This document shows positions 45,690 through 56,720 of a DNA stretch of 64,000 nucleotides, one piece after another. This DNA is from Cephalotus follicularis. Lineage: Eukaryota > Streptophyta > Magnoliopsida > Oxalidales > Cephalotaceae. The position numbers and the translations under genes were made by a program. The notes beneath the pieces were generated by a model, which was not told the origin of the DNA, made no database searches, and was given only the letters and a program-made list of their open reading frames with translations. The stretch covers positions 9,369 to 73,368 of the forward strand of contig BDDD01001662.1 of assembly GCA_001972305.1 (NCBI GenBank), given 5' to 3'. Numbering within the stretch: position 1 is the stretch's first letter; the number at the start of each line of letters is the position of its first letter.

Positions 45690-48600
45690 TGTAATATCCC
45701 GTCTTTCCGTGTAGATTTTTGGGCTTTTCGATCTGTTTCTTATGGGCTATCGATTTTGTTTTGGTTTGTGGACTGCCTATTTTTCGGTTTGTTTTGCTTT
45801 TGGCTAGGCCAAGTGGGTTTTGGCATTAGCCTAGTGGGTTTTGATATTAAGTCTACGAATAAATAAAACAATTTTTGGCTTTTTATTTTTGTGTTAAAAC
45901 CATTTCAGCATTGTAAAAACAAAAGAAAACCCTATTTTGTATTAAAAAATTATTTCTCTCCCACTCTCTCTCTCTCCCGGCCAACCTCTCTCTTTCCCGT
46001 TCTCTCTCCCACCTCCACTGCTGTCACCGGCGTTGGTGCCGATATGGCGCCGACGAAGACACCGGTCGAACCCCCATGACGTCATGAGTCCACCGCACCC
46101 AACCCCTGCACCAGCCGACGTCCCCAGCGGCGTGCGCAACGTCTTCTCTCCCCGCCACTGTCGAACGCCGTAGCTCCCTCTCCGGTGATCGTCACGACAA
46201 GACGATATCATATTCCGCATCCTAGCATCGTGAGGAAGCGAACCCGACCGGCCTCAACCCTTGGCGACGCCGGAAAAGCAGATCGGCGCAAAGTGAAGCC
46301 GCGGTCAAAAGCTTCTGTTCTGGCCAAACGCGGCGGTTTCATGGCAAACGCGCCTTGGGTATGGAATCACCGGCCTCAAACGGTCCAGATCGGCCGCTTT
46401 TGGTGACTGACCGGCGACGCCTGACAGACACGCGTCGACCAGCGGCGGCGTGTGACCCCACGCGCGGCGTCTCCGGCGACATGTTTTTGGACAGTTTTCC
46501 GACTCCGTTCTCCGCATAGGTGTGATCCGCTCCAGTTACGCGATGAGATTATGACTTTGTGCTCTGTTTCGACGGCTTTCGATAAACTCTGAACCCTATT
46601 CCGTTAAATTCTGTTTTCAGTTGAATTATGTATTTATGTAATCGTTTGAAGATATTATGAGCTGAACTAGTATTATTATTCGTAATTGGACGAATTGGAC
46701 AAATTGGACTTAGCTTAGTGGATTCGAAAACATGTTTAGATGAGACTTCTGCGAATTGGACTTAATAAACCTATTATTATGTTATATGGTCATGAACAGT
46801 GTACAATGACCCATGAGTTGAGGTATGATTTTATTTCAAGTCCTTATGAGAATGATTTTATTTCTGTTAGATGTTTGCAACAACCGATGAGCGGTCTAGA
46901 GAAGTCTCGATATATATTCTTGAGGTTGTTTTGGTGATCGCATGAGGTACGGATTTCTATCGTTCCTTGGCTATCTGGTTATCAAACTAAAATCAGTTTT
47001 ATTCTATAATCTCGTTTTACAGACTTCGTTATGTTTTGTGATATGTTTCAGAAATAAAGTACGAATACTTTCGTTCTTTGGCTATCCTTCTGATTTGATC
47101 ATAATAAATTCAGTTTCTGTTTTGGAAGTATGGATTTTATCATTCTTGGGCTAGCCAACTTATTTGAAATAAACCCAGTTTTATAAGTATGTTCTTTTGG
47201 ATTTTATGAACTCTGTTATGTTTCGGGTTTTGACACGTTCTGGAACTAAAGTCGATTTTGACATTTTTACCAAATTAAATGTTCTGAATTTATATATGCT
47301 TATTTATGATTTGTTTATGAAATGCTATGCGATCATCTCTTTTATGGTGAATTAAAATGAGTTGATTTTTGATTGTGAAAACGTTCGAATTTCTTCATTT
47401 TTGGGTCATTATCCTCCGATTTTATTGTAATGAATTCATATATGTTTTTTGTACGGATTCTCCTTTCTTTGGGTTCTCTATCGGTTTATTTAAAATAAAC
47501 TCGGATTATGTTTTATTACGGATTTTCTATTCTTCGGCTATCTGATTTTATTAGAACTGTCCAGATTTACTTTTATGATTAAAGTACGGATCTTCGTTCC
47601 TTGAAACCCTCTTACTGATTCGATTCTGTTTTGAAAATAAATACAGATTCTTGATTTGGGTTATTATTCGATTTTATGAATATGCTTTCCTTGGTTTACG
47701 AATTCCATATGTTTGGGATTTAAGAAAAAAAGTCATTTGATATTTTATGAAGTAAATATTCTGACTTTATAAAATCAGTTATAATGTATTTACGAAATGA
47801 TATGCAATCATCTATTTATTGTGAAATTAGATGAATTGATTTTCTGATTATGAAAGTATGTGAAACTATATCGTTTGAGAACGATCTATGATTATGTTTT
47901 GGGAAACGTTTCAAAGTGTTTTAAATGATTTGATGAAATCATAGTTTTTGAAATGGTGATATACTGAGCTTTAATAACCACCTATAGGGGTACCATAGAC
48001 ATGATGTGAGCCTGGCAAGGGGGCATGACACTTTCAGTAACAGTGTGATTAGTTTACGGCGTCTCTCTGGGATATCCGTAGATCGAATTTGTGATAGAGG
48101 CGTATGGATCGATCCTAGTTATATGATTTGGGATATGTTATGATATGGGAATTGTATGTGTAGTGCCGTACACTGCAATTCTATTTGGCATGTGGAATTA
48201 GCTACTCCCTTGCTACATGGGTTTCGATATGTGATACGTTTTGGTGCTCAGTTATGGAACTTATGTTTTCAAAGGTTTCGTGTATGTTTTGAAAGTTATG
48301 GAACTTATGTTTTCAAAGGTTTCGTGTATGTTTTGAAAGTTATGGAACCTATGTTTTGGAAAGGTATGCTTTATGTTTTAAAAGCTATGAACTTGGTTAT
48401 ATGTTTTGCTATGGGCGTTTACAAAGCATGTTTTAAACTATTTTTCTTGCTTAAGATTTCTGCATTTAAAGTACTTTTGAAATCTTACTGCTTTCAAATT
48501 ATTGTTTAATGTTTTGTTTTGTTCTGAAATCTGTTTGTTTTAAACTATTCAGAAACTATTTTCTTTTGTTTCGTAAATTGTTCTATTCTGTTTCGTAGAG

Positions 48601-49782
48601 TGTTTCGTTTCGTAAAATGTTTTGTATCGTATCGTGTTTGTTTCAGATACTGTATTGAGCATGATATTGTTTTGTTTCGGATACTGTTTCGTTTTGGTAA
48701 ACTGCTTTATTTCGGATACAGTTTTGTTTCGTTCTGTTATGATTCGTAACTGTTCTGTTTTATTTCGTAAACCGTTCTGTTTTGATTCGTATCTGTTTTG
48801 ATTCTTATTTATGTTGTTTCGTAACTGATTTGTTTCATAAACTGTTCATAAACTGTTTTATGATTCTATATCCGTACTGAGGTTTGCTCAGCCGCGTTTT
48901 TGTTTTCCATGCGGCAGGTTTTCAGGGACAGCATGGGCAAGTGTGATGAGTGTAACACCCCCGGACGGCGGGAGTCGTCACAGGGTCGTATCATAACATA
49001 ACTCAACATAACAAATCATAAGTTTGCTTTATTAGCGAAAAATAGCCAAAAATGTGGCAGTCTTTATCAAAACATTAAAACTTAACATTTAACATATTAA
49101 GTAGTTGCAGAAAATTCAAAACATAAATCAATTCCAATTTAAAACTTAAAAATTCATGTTTCCGACCACTAAACATAACAAAAGGATCACTCTCCTAAGG
49201 ATCCAACATAAAGGGTGGTCATCACTCAATCACATTTTCCCCCGCTGCTCCAGAAAACCTGCCGCAAGGAAAACAAAAACGCGGCTGAGCAAACCTCAGT
49301 ACGAATAAGGGAAATAAACAAGTAAACGGTAATTTAAAAACAGTAATATTTCAATAATAACGTAACAGAAATCTTTAACAGATAAAACAGTTAAATCATA
49401 TTCAAATGAAAATTTCATATCTTTCGAAACAATTACGAAACAATTTAAAACGCTATAAATCGTAGTTCGTAAAACATACTGAGCCATATTCATATCACAT
49501 ATCATAATTTTGCCAAGGGAGTAGCTAATTCCACATGCCCACTAGAATTGAAGTGTATGGCACTACACAGTCAATTCTCACATATCATATATCAGATCAA
49601 CCATCTGATCACATATTTGATCATTCACTAGATCACATATATGTTTTCAGACTTTTAGAACCACCACGTATTGATGATGATTAATACTAAGATTAAGATC
49701 TTTTATATGTTTTAGCTCTGTTTTGTGTGACACACCGATCCCGAATCGGGAGTGATCCTGGTTCCGAATCGGGGGTGTTACA
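45690..49782 (+). repeat. LARD LTR2 (4093 bp)
   Basis: Collinear with LTR1, but retains the 1.05 kb that LTR1 has lost and carries an inverted LTR fragment (48951-49643) in place of about 180 bp. The short direct duplication TATGTTTTCAAAGGTTTCG occurs at about 48263 and 48307. Without insertion or deletion the family LTR would be about 3.5 kb. Confidence 0.88.
48951..49643 (-). repeat. Inverted LTR fragment inside LARD LTR2
   Basis: Its reverse complement reads like the 3' half of a related LTR, ending GTCCGGGGGTGTTACA (compare LTR A, 4876-4893), and matches nearby LARD LTR blocks (CATGTGGAATTAGCTACTCCC at about 48189 versus 49540). It begins exactly at an LTR end but is cut at the other side, so it is not a complete insertion. 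Confidence 0.8.
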
Positions 49783-50241
49783 ATATGGGGTTTTCTTTAA
49801 AATTGAACGAATCATGACTCTATTTATTATGTAACATGCGGTGTTCACGGCTTCCGCCCAAAGATATTTTGGCAAATTATTTTCACACAACATGGTTCTC
49901 CCCGTTTCTTCTAGGGTTCTATTCCTTCTTTCAACAACACCATTTTGTTGAGGAGTTGTAGGAGCCGAGAAGTTATGGTGAATACGTAGTTCATCACAAA
50001 AGTTTTCAAAACCAAGATTTTCAAATTCTTTGCCGTGATCACTACGTATGCTAACAATAGATAGACTCTTTTCATTTTGTATTCGTCTACCAAATTTAAC
50101 AAAGGAATCTAAGGCATCACTCTTTAAAGCTAAGAAAATAACCCAAGTAAACCTAGAATAATCATCTACAATAACTAGGCCATATTGTTTACCACCAAGG
50201 CTTAAAGTTCTTGTTGGTCCAAACAAATCAATGTGCAATAA
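49783..50241 (-). pseudogene. H integrase core
   Basis: Minus-strand frame with the three catalytic residues in place: Asp in HIDLFGP (about 50232), Asp in IRSDHGKEF (about 50050) and Glu in QQNGVVERRNRTL (about 49940). The frame runs on into the LARD LTR at 49782, giving a false C-terminus. Integrase inserts the element's DNA; this copy is cut in two. Confidence 0.9.
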
Positions 50242-50880
50242 TTATAAAATTCGAGTAGTAGAAACAACATTTTTTGCTTTAAAAGATGTTCTTGTTTGTT
50301 TGCCTTGTTCACAAGCATCACATAATTTATCATTTTCAAATTTCATTTTTGGCAAACCAATTACTAAATCTTTTCTAGAATGTTTGGCAAGAACATCCAT
50401 GCTAGCATGGCCTAACCTTCTATGCCAAAGATATTTGTCATTTGTATTTGCATTAAAACAAACATCTTTTGAAAACATTTCTTTTAGATAAATAACATAC
50501 ACATTGCCTTGCCTATGACCAACAAACTTCACATCAATGGTGCAAATGTCAATTATGTGACAACAAGAGGATTCAAAATTGATCTTAAATCCTGTATCAC
50601 ACAATTGGCTAACACTAAGTAAATTGTGCTTAAGGCCTACAACATATGAGACATTTTCAATTAAAGTATTAAATTTGTTACCTATTGAGCCAATACCAAC
50701 AATTTTGGCCTTGTTGTTATCTCCAAAGGTGACCTTTCCTCCATCAACTTCTTTAAGATCAATGAAGAGGCTTTTGTCACCCGTCATGTGCTTCGAGCAC
50801 CCGCTATCCACGTACCACGGTTGTTCCTCGTTGTGGTTTGCCCGCAAGCATTGTTCCACCTACAAAAATGTCAAAATATT
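50242..50880 (-). pseudogene. H protease and GAG-pre-integrase
   Basis: The frame has WYVDSGCSKHMTGDKSLF, the Copia protease active site (DSG), VSQLCDTGF, then the zinc-binding GAG-pre-integrase motif LWHRRLGHAS..CDACEQGKQ. An in-frame break separates it from integrase at about 50240. Confidence 0.88.
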
Positions 50881-51523
50881 TTGACCTTGGTACCCATTGT
50901 TTGTTGGGTCCTTTAATGTTACATTTTTGACTAATTGTTGGGAACCCAAACTTGTCTAAATGTAATTGGATTGTGATTTGGAGGTGGTCTAGTATGTGAG
51001 TGATGATTAGCAATCCTTTTAAAACATTTATTCCTAACATGTCCTATCTTATTGCAATAAGTACAATGAGGTCTAGTTTTAGTATTCTTTAACTTAGCCT
51101 TAACCTCTAGAGGAGCATAGCCTATACCGGTTTTATCTAGGTACGATCTTTGACTACCTAGCATCTCCTCTAATTTCTTGCTACCTAATGTGAATATACT
51201 AAATGATTTTTCTAAATTCACATTCTTTTCTTTTAGTGATTCTACTTCCTTTTCTAAGGCAATGTCATTAGATGAAGTAGGTTTAGCTATGTGATTATCC
51301 TTTTTAGCCAGTTCATGTTCTAAAATACCTATATCATTTTTCAAATGATCATTCTCAATGACTAGTAACTCTTTTTATTTTTCTATGCTAGCCATGTTTT
51401 TCTTAAGTAATGAACATTGAGAACATTTCTTTTTAAATTCAATAAGCAATTAATCAAAGCCAAATTGCAATTCACCAAATGTGTAAGAATCACCTACCTC
51501 ATTTTTGCTATCCTCATCGTCAC
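50881..51523 (-). pseudogene. H gag C-terminal part (coiled coil and second zinc knuckle)
   Basis: 50931-51344 encodes a heptad-like stretch (LEKEVESLKEKNVNLEKSF), the SIFTLGSKKLEEMLGSQRS motif, and a CCHC knuckle CTYCNKIGHVRNKC, ending near RQVWVPNN. 51345-51523 has stops. The same module, in the same order, forms the C-terminal half of the F Gag. Confidence 0.85.
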
Positions 51524-52582
51524 TCAATGCCATGAAGCAAAGGTTTCCACTTGCTCGGTGACTTCATCATCGGAGGATTCGTCATCACTACGGTGCCATG
51601 CTTTGAGGGCTTTGTTCTTGAAGAACTTCTTCTTCTTTAATTGTGGACAATCTATTTTGATGTGTACCGGCTTATTGCATTCAAAGCATGTGGGAGGATC
51701 CATCTTGCTTCCCTCTCCCTTGTTGAGATTCCTCTTTTGAAACCTTCTAGCTTTGTTCATCTTTGCGAATTTGGTGAACCGTTTCGCAAAGAGAACGTAG
51801 TCCTCTTCTTCTAGCTCCTCATCACTTGATACTTCCTCCTTGTGAGTGCTCTTGAGGGCTATGTCCTTCCTTCTTTCCTCTTGCGGCTTTGTCTCCACAA
51901 GGTTGGCGGATTTCTTGTTCAATTTTACCTCATGAGTCATGAGGGAGCCAAGAAGTTCTTCAATCTCCATGGTCTTTAGATCCTTTGATTCTTCAATTGC
52001 CATCACCTTGGGTTCCCACTCATCATTGAGACACCCTAGCAATTTGCTGACAAGTTCATCCTTTCCAAAAACCTTGCCAAGACCAAGTAAACCATTAGTA
52101 ATGTCAAGCAACCGATTATACAAATTCTTGATAGATTCATTCGGTTGCATTTTGAACAATTCATAATCTCTATTTAATAAAGCAAGTTTAGCATTCTTAA
52201 CTTGCTCGGTACCCTCATGGGTAAGGATGAGCAATTTCCACACTTCATGTGCGGAAGTACATCTCCTAACGAGATTGTATTCGGTTTTATCTATAGATAC
52301 TAGCAAAATATTAAGGGCTTTATTGTCTATAGTCAATTTCCTAAAATCATCCTCATCCCTTTCGTCTTCCGATTTGGAAACGAGTTCATTTTTGTCATTT
52401 AATTTCGTAGGGATGTGAGGGCCATTTTTCACACTAAGCCAATTTCTAAAGTCTCTATACTTAAGGTATATTTCCATACGACTTTTCCAATATGGAAAGT
52501 CATCACCACTAAAGAATGGTACCTTAAATTCGGAGACATCGTCATTATGTCTAGATTGGTTGTTGATGCTAGTTGAGGCCAT
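51524..52582 (-). pseudogene. H gag N-terminal part
   Basis: A 352-codon open frame starting MASTSINNQ. The plant Copia Gag domain spans about residues 20-240 (FFSGDDFPYWKSRM; EVWKLLILTHEG; LYNRLLDITNGL). A CCHC knuckle CFECNKPVHIKIDC lies at about 299-312, followed by an acidic tail. The end (ASWH*) is a frameshift; the next part continues in a different frame. Confidence 0.9.
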
Positions 52583-52626
52583 GATCTTTTACTCAAGATG
52601 TTAATCTTTGTAAAATGAGCACACTA

Positions 52627-52638
52627 GCTCTGATACCA
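52627..52638 (-). promoter_or_regulatory. Primer-binding site of H
   Basis: Complement TGGTATCAGAGC, two bases from the 5' LTR at 52641. Confidence 0.9.
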
Positions 52639-52640
52639 AT

Positions 52641-53828
52641 TGTAGGAAGTCTAGAGGGGGGGTGAATAGACTTTTAAAAATTAACTAGCAATTTAACAAG
52701 AACCAATTTAAATTCAATCACACAAATACGGAAATATAAAGAGTGTAGGGTTGAGAGAGATTGCAAACAGATGTAAAGTGGTTCGGCAAACCGCCTACGT
52801 CCACTCCCCAAGGTCTCCCCTTGAGTATTTCACTAGGTATGCCCCAATCCGGGCTTGAAACTCCAACCGAGCTTCAACAACCTTCGCTCCAACCAAGCGA
52901 ATACAAATTTGCTCCAACCGAGCAAAACAAGAGACAACCTCTCTTGTTTGTGTGTGAAAGTAAATGTTTAAAGGATTACAAATTCACTCGAATTTGTTTA
53001 CAATTTCGCTCAATTCGCACAAAGCTCCTAGTGTATAGGAAATGTAAAGTTTAGAGCTTTGTAATGTGTGTTGTAGCTTTGATGTGATCTCTTTTGATGT
53101 TTGAATGCTTTGGGATTGTACTTGAGATAGCTTGAATGAATATTCACTTTGAATGCTTGATCCATTGTGCAAGAGCTCCACTTTGCCTTATATAGTTGTG
53201 CTTCCGACGGATCTATTTTTAAAGGTCTGTTACAAATACAGTCGGCTGGATTTATACGGCAGTCAGCTGGATTTGATGGCGCGTATTTTGAATATAGCCA
53301 TTGGTGATGGACAGTCGGCTGCTTCCTCTTGGCAGTCGGCTGGTGGATCTGGCAGTCGACTGGTGCTCTGTTCAGTCGGCTGTTGAAGCTAGAAATGGAG
53401 TTTTCAGAAGTCACTGCCTGAATTTGCACAAATGTGGACAGTCAGTTGGATTCCCTGGCAGTCGACTGGATCTCTTGGCAGTCGACTAATGCCCTGCTTC
53501 AGTCGGTTGTCTTGGCCTGGCAGTCGACTGTTCCCCTGTGGCAGTCGGCTGGATCATGTGTTCCTTCAGTTTCTGGAGTTGTTTGAAGAACCAGTCGGCT
53601 ACACAACCCATGGCAGTCGACTACTCAACCTTGGCAGTCGGCTGGATTGCTTGGCAGTCGGCTGGATTGCCCTGTACCTGAAGAAATAGCCTTTTGCACG
53701 TTTTGGACTTAAGATTAAGTGAGTATATGAAGTTGTAACTCAGAGAATTATGCATACAAGTAATATATGTTTGTTAATCATCAAAATAACAGATGTTAAT
53801 GCAATTAACGGGGTGGAAAAGGCCAACA
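52641..53828 (-). repeat. 5' LTR of H
   Basis: It matches 35849-37037 with few differences. A TATA box (TATATAAGG on the minus strand) lies at about 53186-53194; the other LTR has a degenerate version. The motif array at 53239-53668 lies upstream of it on the element strand. Confidence 0.9.
53239..53668. repeat. CAGTCG(A/G)CTGG array in H 5' LTR
   Basis: The same series of units as in the 3' LTR. Differences between the two copies are mostly single C/T or A/G changes. Confidence 0.85.
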
Positions 53829-54044
53829 GATGGTTTATTTTCAAAGTAGGGCTATGTTATATGCCGGTAAAAGGATTTTAATGATGGTTTATTTTCAAAG
53901 TATGGCTATGTTATATGCCAGTAAAAAGATTTTAATGTTGTTTTATTTTCAAAGTATGGCTATGTTATATGCTGGAAAAAGGATTTTAATGATGTTTTGT
54001 TTTCAAAGTATGGCTACGTTATATGCCAGTATAATGTACGATTT
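53829..54044. repeat. 54-bp tandem repeat, four copies, in LTR G
   Basis: GCTATGTTATATGCC recurs at 53851, 53905, 53959 and 54013, exactly 54 bp apart. A further degenerate copy lies on the other side of the H insertion (about 35820-35848), so H landed inside the array. Because 54 is a multiple of three, a 75-codon ORF passes through, but it is not a gene. Confidence 0.9.
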
Positions 54045-54839
54045 GAAAGTGTTTTGATAAAGAATATATAAAAAAAAAAGAAATTTCTATAATGTTTTTA
54101 TAACTATAATCCTTACTGGGCTATTTGAGCTCATTCATTGCAATGTTTTGTTTCCAAATAAAATGTTTTCTAGGAAATGATAGAACGTGGAATTGCAAGC
54201 TTTAGAGAAATTTCGTAAAGGAAATTTTGGACAGAAATTATGCTATAAGGTTTTGTATCAACTGCTTTTGACATAACGAGTTTATGTTTCCGCTGTATAA
54301 CATTGTTATGACAAATCTATATTTCCCGCTGTGTAAAGTATTATGACAGATGACGTGTAGACATAAATGTATAGAAATAAATGCTATAATTACTACGTTT
54401 TCATAAAATGTTGTTGTTTACAAGTTGGTGCTGAAAGTTATAGAATATATTTGAGGTTTATAACTCTGTTGTAAATTGTTATCAGCATGAAATTTTTTAA
54501 GTAATAAGGATATTTGAAGATATCAAGTTATCAAGTATGATGTAATGTTTCCGCTGTTGTGTAACGTTGTTAGAAATGATCGTCATTGTGTCTAATGGTT
54601 TCAAGTGAGAAGTGTGATAATTCTAAAAGCTGGTGTTAAAGATTGTAAAGGTGTCCTGTGAAGTTTATGATAAAGATGATTAATAATAATTCTAAGTATA
54701 TTTTGAAGTTATGAGTTTATCGAATATGATATAAGCAATATATTTTAAAAGGTTAAAGGTTTCACCCCACGTAACGCACCGGATCCTTGAGGTTCTTTTT
54801 TAGTATAAAGTGAACTCGGATCAGGGTCGTTACATTACA

Positions 54840-54981
54840 TGCTTTTCAGCTTATGGGTTTTAATGCTTCCGCAACTGATATCATGTTTGAAAAGTTTAAT
54901 TTTATGGTATTTGCATAAGCTAAATCTTAAATGTTATTTGCCTTTACCATATCTTCTGTTTACTGAAAATGGGGTGTGATA
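54840..54981 (+). repeat. D LTR1, last part
   Basis: It continues LTR1 after the G insertion and matches 60925-61068, ending GGGGTGTGATA. The primer-binding site TGGTATCAGAGC follows at 54985-54996. Confidence 0.88.
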
Positions 54982-55086
54982 GAGTGGTATCAGAGCATAT
55001 TCTATACATGCTTAGCTGGATATATTCCTTGGCAATTAACGAAATGTTTCTTGATGATGGTTATATCATTTCCTTATAGGAGAAAA

Positions 55087-55716
55087 ATGGATCAAAGGAG
55101 GACCCGTGTGAGGGCTAGAGCAGATGAGGAGAATGCTCCTCAGGAAACAAATGATGGGAGAGATCCGTGGGATCGAATGGCCGACTACTTTAAACAGCAG
55201 ATGATTGTTAAGGCGGCCAATATAGAGGAGATGCGGCAATGGCACATGGATCATGTAAATGACCATTTCAAGCAACAGTTCACTGCTAGTACAGCTGACC
55301 TGGAGGAATTATGGCAGTTATGTGTTCAAACCCAACAAGCTAAACGGACTAGGGCAGCTCCGTTAGAGTGGCAAGATGGTGACTTTTCAACCAAGTTATC
55401 AAGGAACAATTCTCAGCAAACGGTCGCTCAAGGAACTCCTGGTCAAGGGAGTAAGGAGAAATCTGGGGGTCGCTTCCATTGTGGTCGTTCAGGCCACTTG
55501 CAGAAAGATTGTCGGAAGCTGAACGAGCTGTGCTTAAAGTGTGGAGCACTTGACCCTTCACGGAAGGATTGTCCGATGAGACAAGTAACAATACCCGCTG
55601 GACGTGAGAGTAATAGTGATGTTCCGGCTGGATCTTCACATCAGAGAAATACCTGTAAAAGCATCATGAGAGGTAAGGCTATCGCTCTTGCTTTTAGAAG
55701 CTTACCTTTACTATAA
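55087..55716 (+). pseudogene. D1 gag, internally deleted
   Basis: ATG at 55087 (MDQRRTRVRARADEEN) gives 209 codons. The N-terminal region goes almost directly to a zinc-knuckle region, RFHCGRSGHLQKDC and CLKCGALDPSRKDC. The central capsid domain of Gypsy Gag is absent, and the first Cys of the first knuckle and the His of the second are lost. The earlier in-frame ATG at 54976 lies across the LTR/primer site and is not the start. Confidence 0.8.
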
Positions 55717-55980
55717 AAGAACATTGTTGTGATGCTGATTGTACGTGGCTCGTGGATTTTAAGTTAGGACCTTTGGGACTAACTCATGAACAAAAGGATG
55801 ATTGTTCTCGGTAGTTAAGTGAATAAACGAATACACGCATATACAGTTTAGTATGTGACAATGCACACACTTAGCGAGCCTCTAGACCCCCTAATAGCGT
55901 GATAATTACATAGATTGTATCGCATCGGCATCGATTATATAGAATGGTTATCGGTAATGAGTCGATGAGACTTGCATGGA
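55717..55980 (+). other. D1 linker replacing protease and most of RT
   Basis: About 260 bp of noncoding sequence links gag to the tail of RT. Internal 2 has the same linker with scattered substitutions (61794-62064). No protease DSG or RT FVDD motif occurs anywhere in internal 1. Confidence 0.85.
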
Positions 55981-56720
55981 ATTATCGAATGTTGAACAAG
56001 GAAAGTACAAGTTTTGGCTTGATCATTTGATCTTTCTTGGTCACATCGTATCTAGAGAAGGCTTGACGGTGGATCCGTCAAAGACTAAAGTTGTGCGGGA
56101 CTTGCTACAACCGAAGAATGTGACGGAGGTGCGTAGCTTCCTTGGATTGGCGGGGTATTATCGGAGGTTCATCAAGAACATTTCGAGGATAGTCGTGCCT
56201 TTGACTAGACTGACCCAGAAGATGACTTTGTTTGTCTAGGATGATGATTGTGAGGTCAGCTTTTGAGAGCTGAAGAATCGGTTGGTTACTGCCCCTGTCT
56301 TGGCATTACCTGAGGGTAATGAGGGTTTTGCAGTCTACAGTGATGCATCGGGTAAAGGCTTGTGCTGTGTGTTAATGCAGCGGGGCAAAGTGATTGCATA
56401 TACCTCAAGGAAGTTCAAGCCCTATGTGGAGAACTACCCTACGCATGATCTTCAACTGGCAGCGATTATTTTTGCTCTTCAGAAATGGAGGCACTACTTG
56501 TATGGGGCGCAATTTGAGATATTTTCGGATCATAAGAGTTTGAAGTACCTCTTTTGCAAGGATACACTGAACATGAGGCAACGAAGGTGGGTAGAGTTCT
56601 TTAATGATTATGATTGTAGTGTTCAGTACCACCCGGGGAAAGCGAATGTGGTCGCTGATGCCTTGAGTCGCAAGGCCATGATTGCCAGTACGATGGTGTC
56701 GTAATGGAAGATGTTCGAAG
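55981..56720 (+). pseudogene. D1 RT tail and RNase H
   Basis: The RT C-terminus ([34 protein letters not shown]) is followed by a TAG near 56236, then RNase H ([41 protein letters not shown]). Stops at about 56237, 56264 and 56702. Confidence 0.88.

Larger units (their letters stand above)
41302..49782 (+). mobile_element. LARD-like non-autonomous LTR element inserted in H integrase
   Basis: The target duplication ATATG lies at 41297-41301 and 49783-49787, and H integrase reads through the empty site. LTR1 41302-43836, internal 43837-45689, LTR2 45690-49782. LTRs begin TGTAATATCCCGT and end CGGGGGTGTTACA. The interior has a primer site, a short gag-like remnant and a polypurine tract, but no enzyme genes. 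Very long LTRs around a noncoding interior define large retrotransposon derivatives (LARDs); the related partner would be a Gypsy element. Confidence 0.9.
35849..53828 (-). mobile_element. Sirevirus H (Copia) with accessory gene, inserted in LTR G
   Basis: The target duplication GATGG is present at 35844-35848 and 53829-53833. LTRs are 1189 and 1188 bp, TGTAGGAAGTC..GGCCAACA. Minus-strand order: 5' LTR, primer site, gag, protease, integrase, [LARD], RT, RNase H, motif cluster, accessory gene, multiple polypurine tracts, 3' LTR. The RT/RNase H sequence, two zinc knuckles in Gag, repeated purine tracts and an extra 3' gene fit the Sirevirus lineage. Confidence 0.92.
33886..54834 (+). mobile_element. 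Solo LTR G (about 3.0 kb), split by H
   Basis: Parts 33886-35848 and 53829-54834 make one LTR from TGTAATAACC to GGGTCGTTACA with no internal region. The target duplication is TTACG (33881-33885) and TTACA (54835-54839). The uninterrupted D LTR2 reads ATTACGTGCTTTTCAG at the same spot (about 60921), confirming the empty site. A TATA box, CTATAAATA, lies at 34559-34567. Confidence 0.88.

Noticed and set aside
48951-49643. Possible third string-reversed block
   Set aside because: Its reverse complement aligns with LTR A and LARD LTR words, so it is a normal inverted fragment.
53830-54057. 75-codon ORF with a repeated MLYAGKRILMM-like peptide
   Set aside because: It is produced by a 54-bp tandem repeat in LTR G; a multiple of three keeps the frame open by chance.
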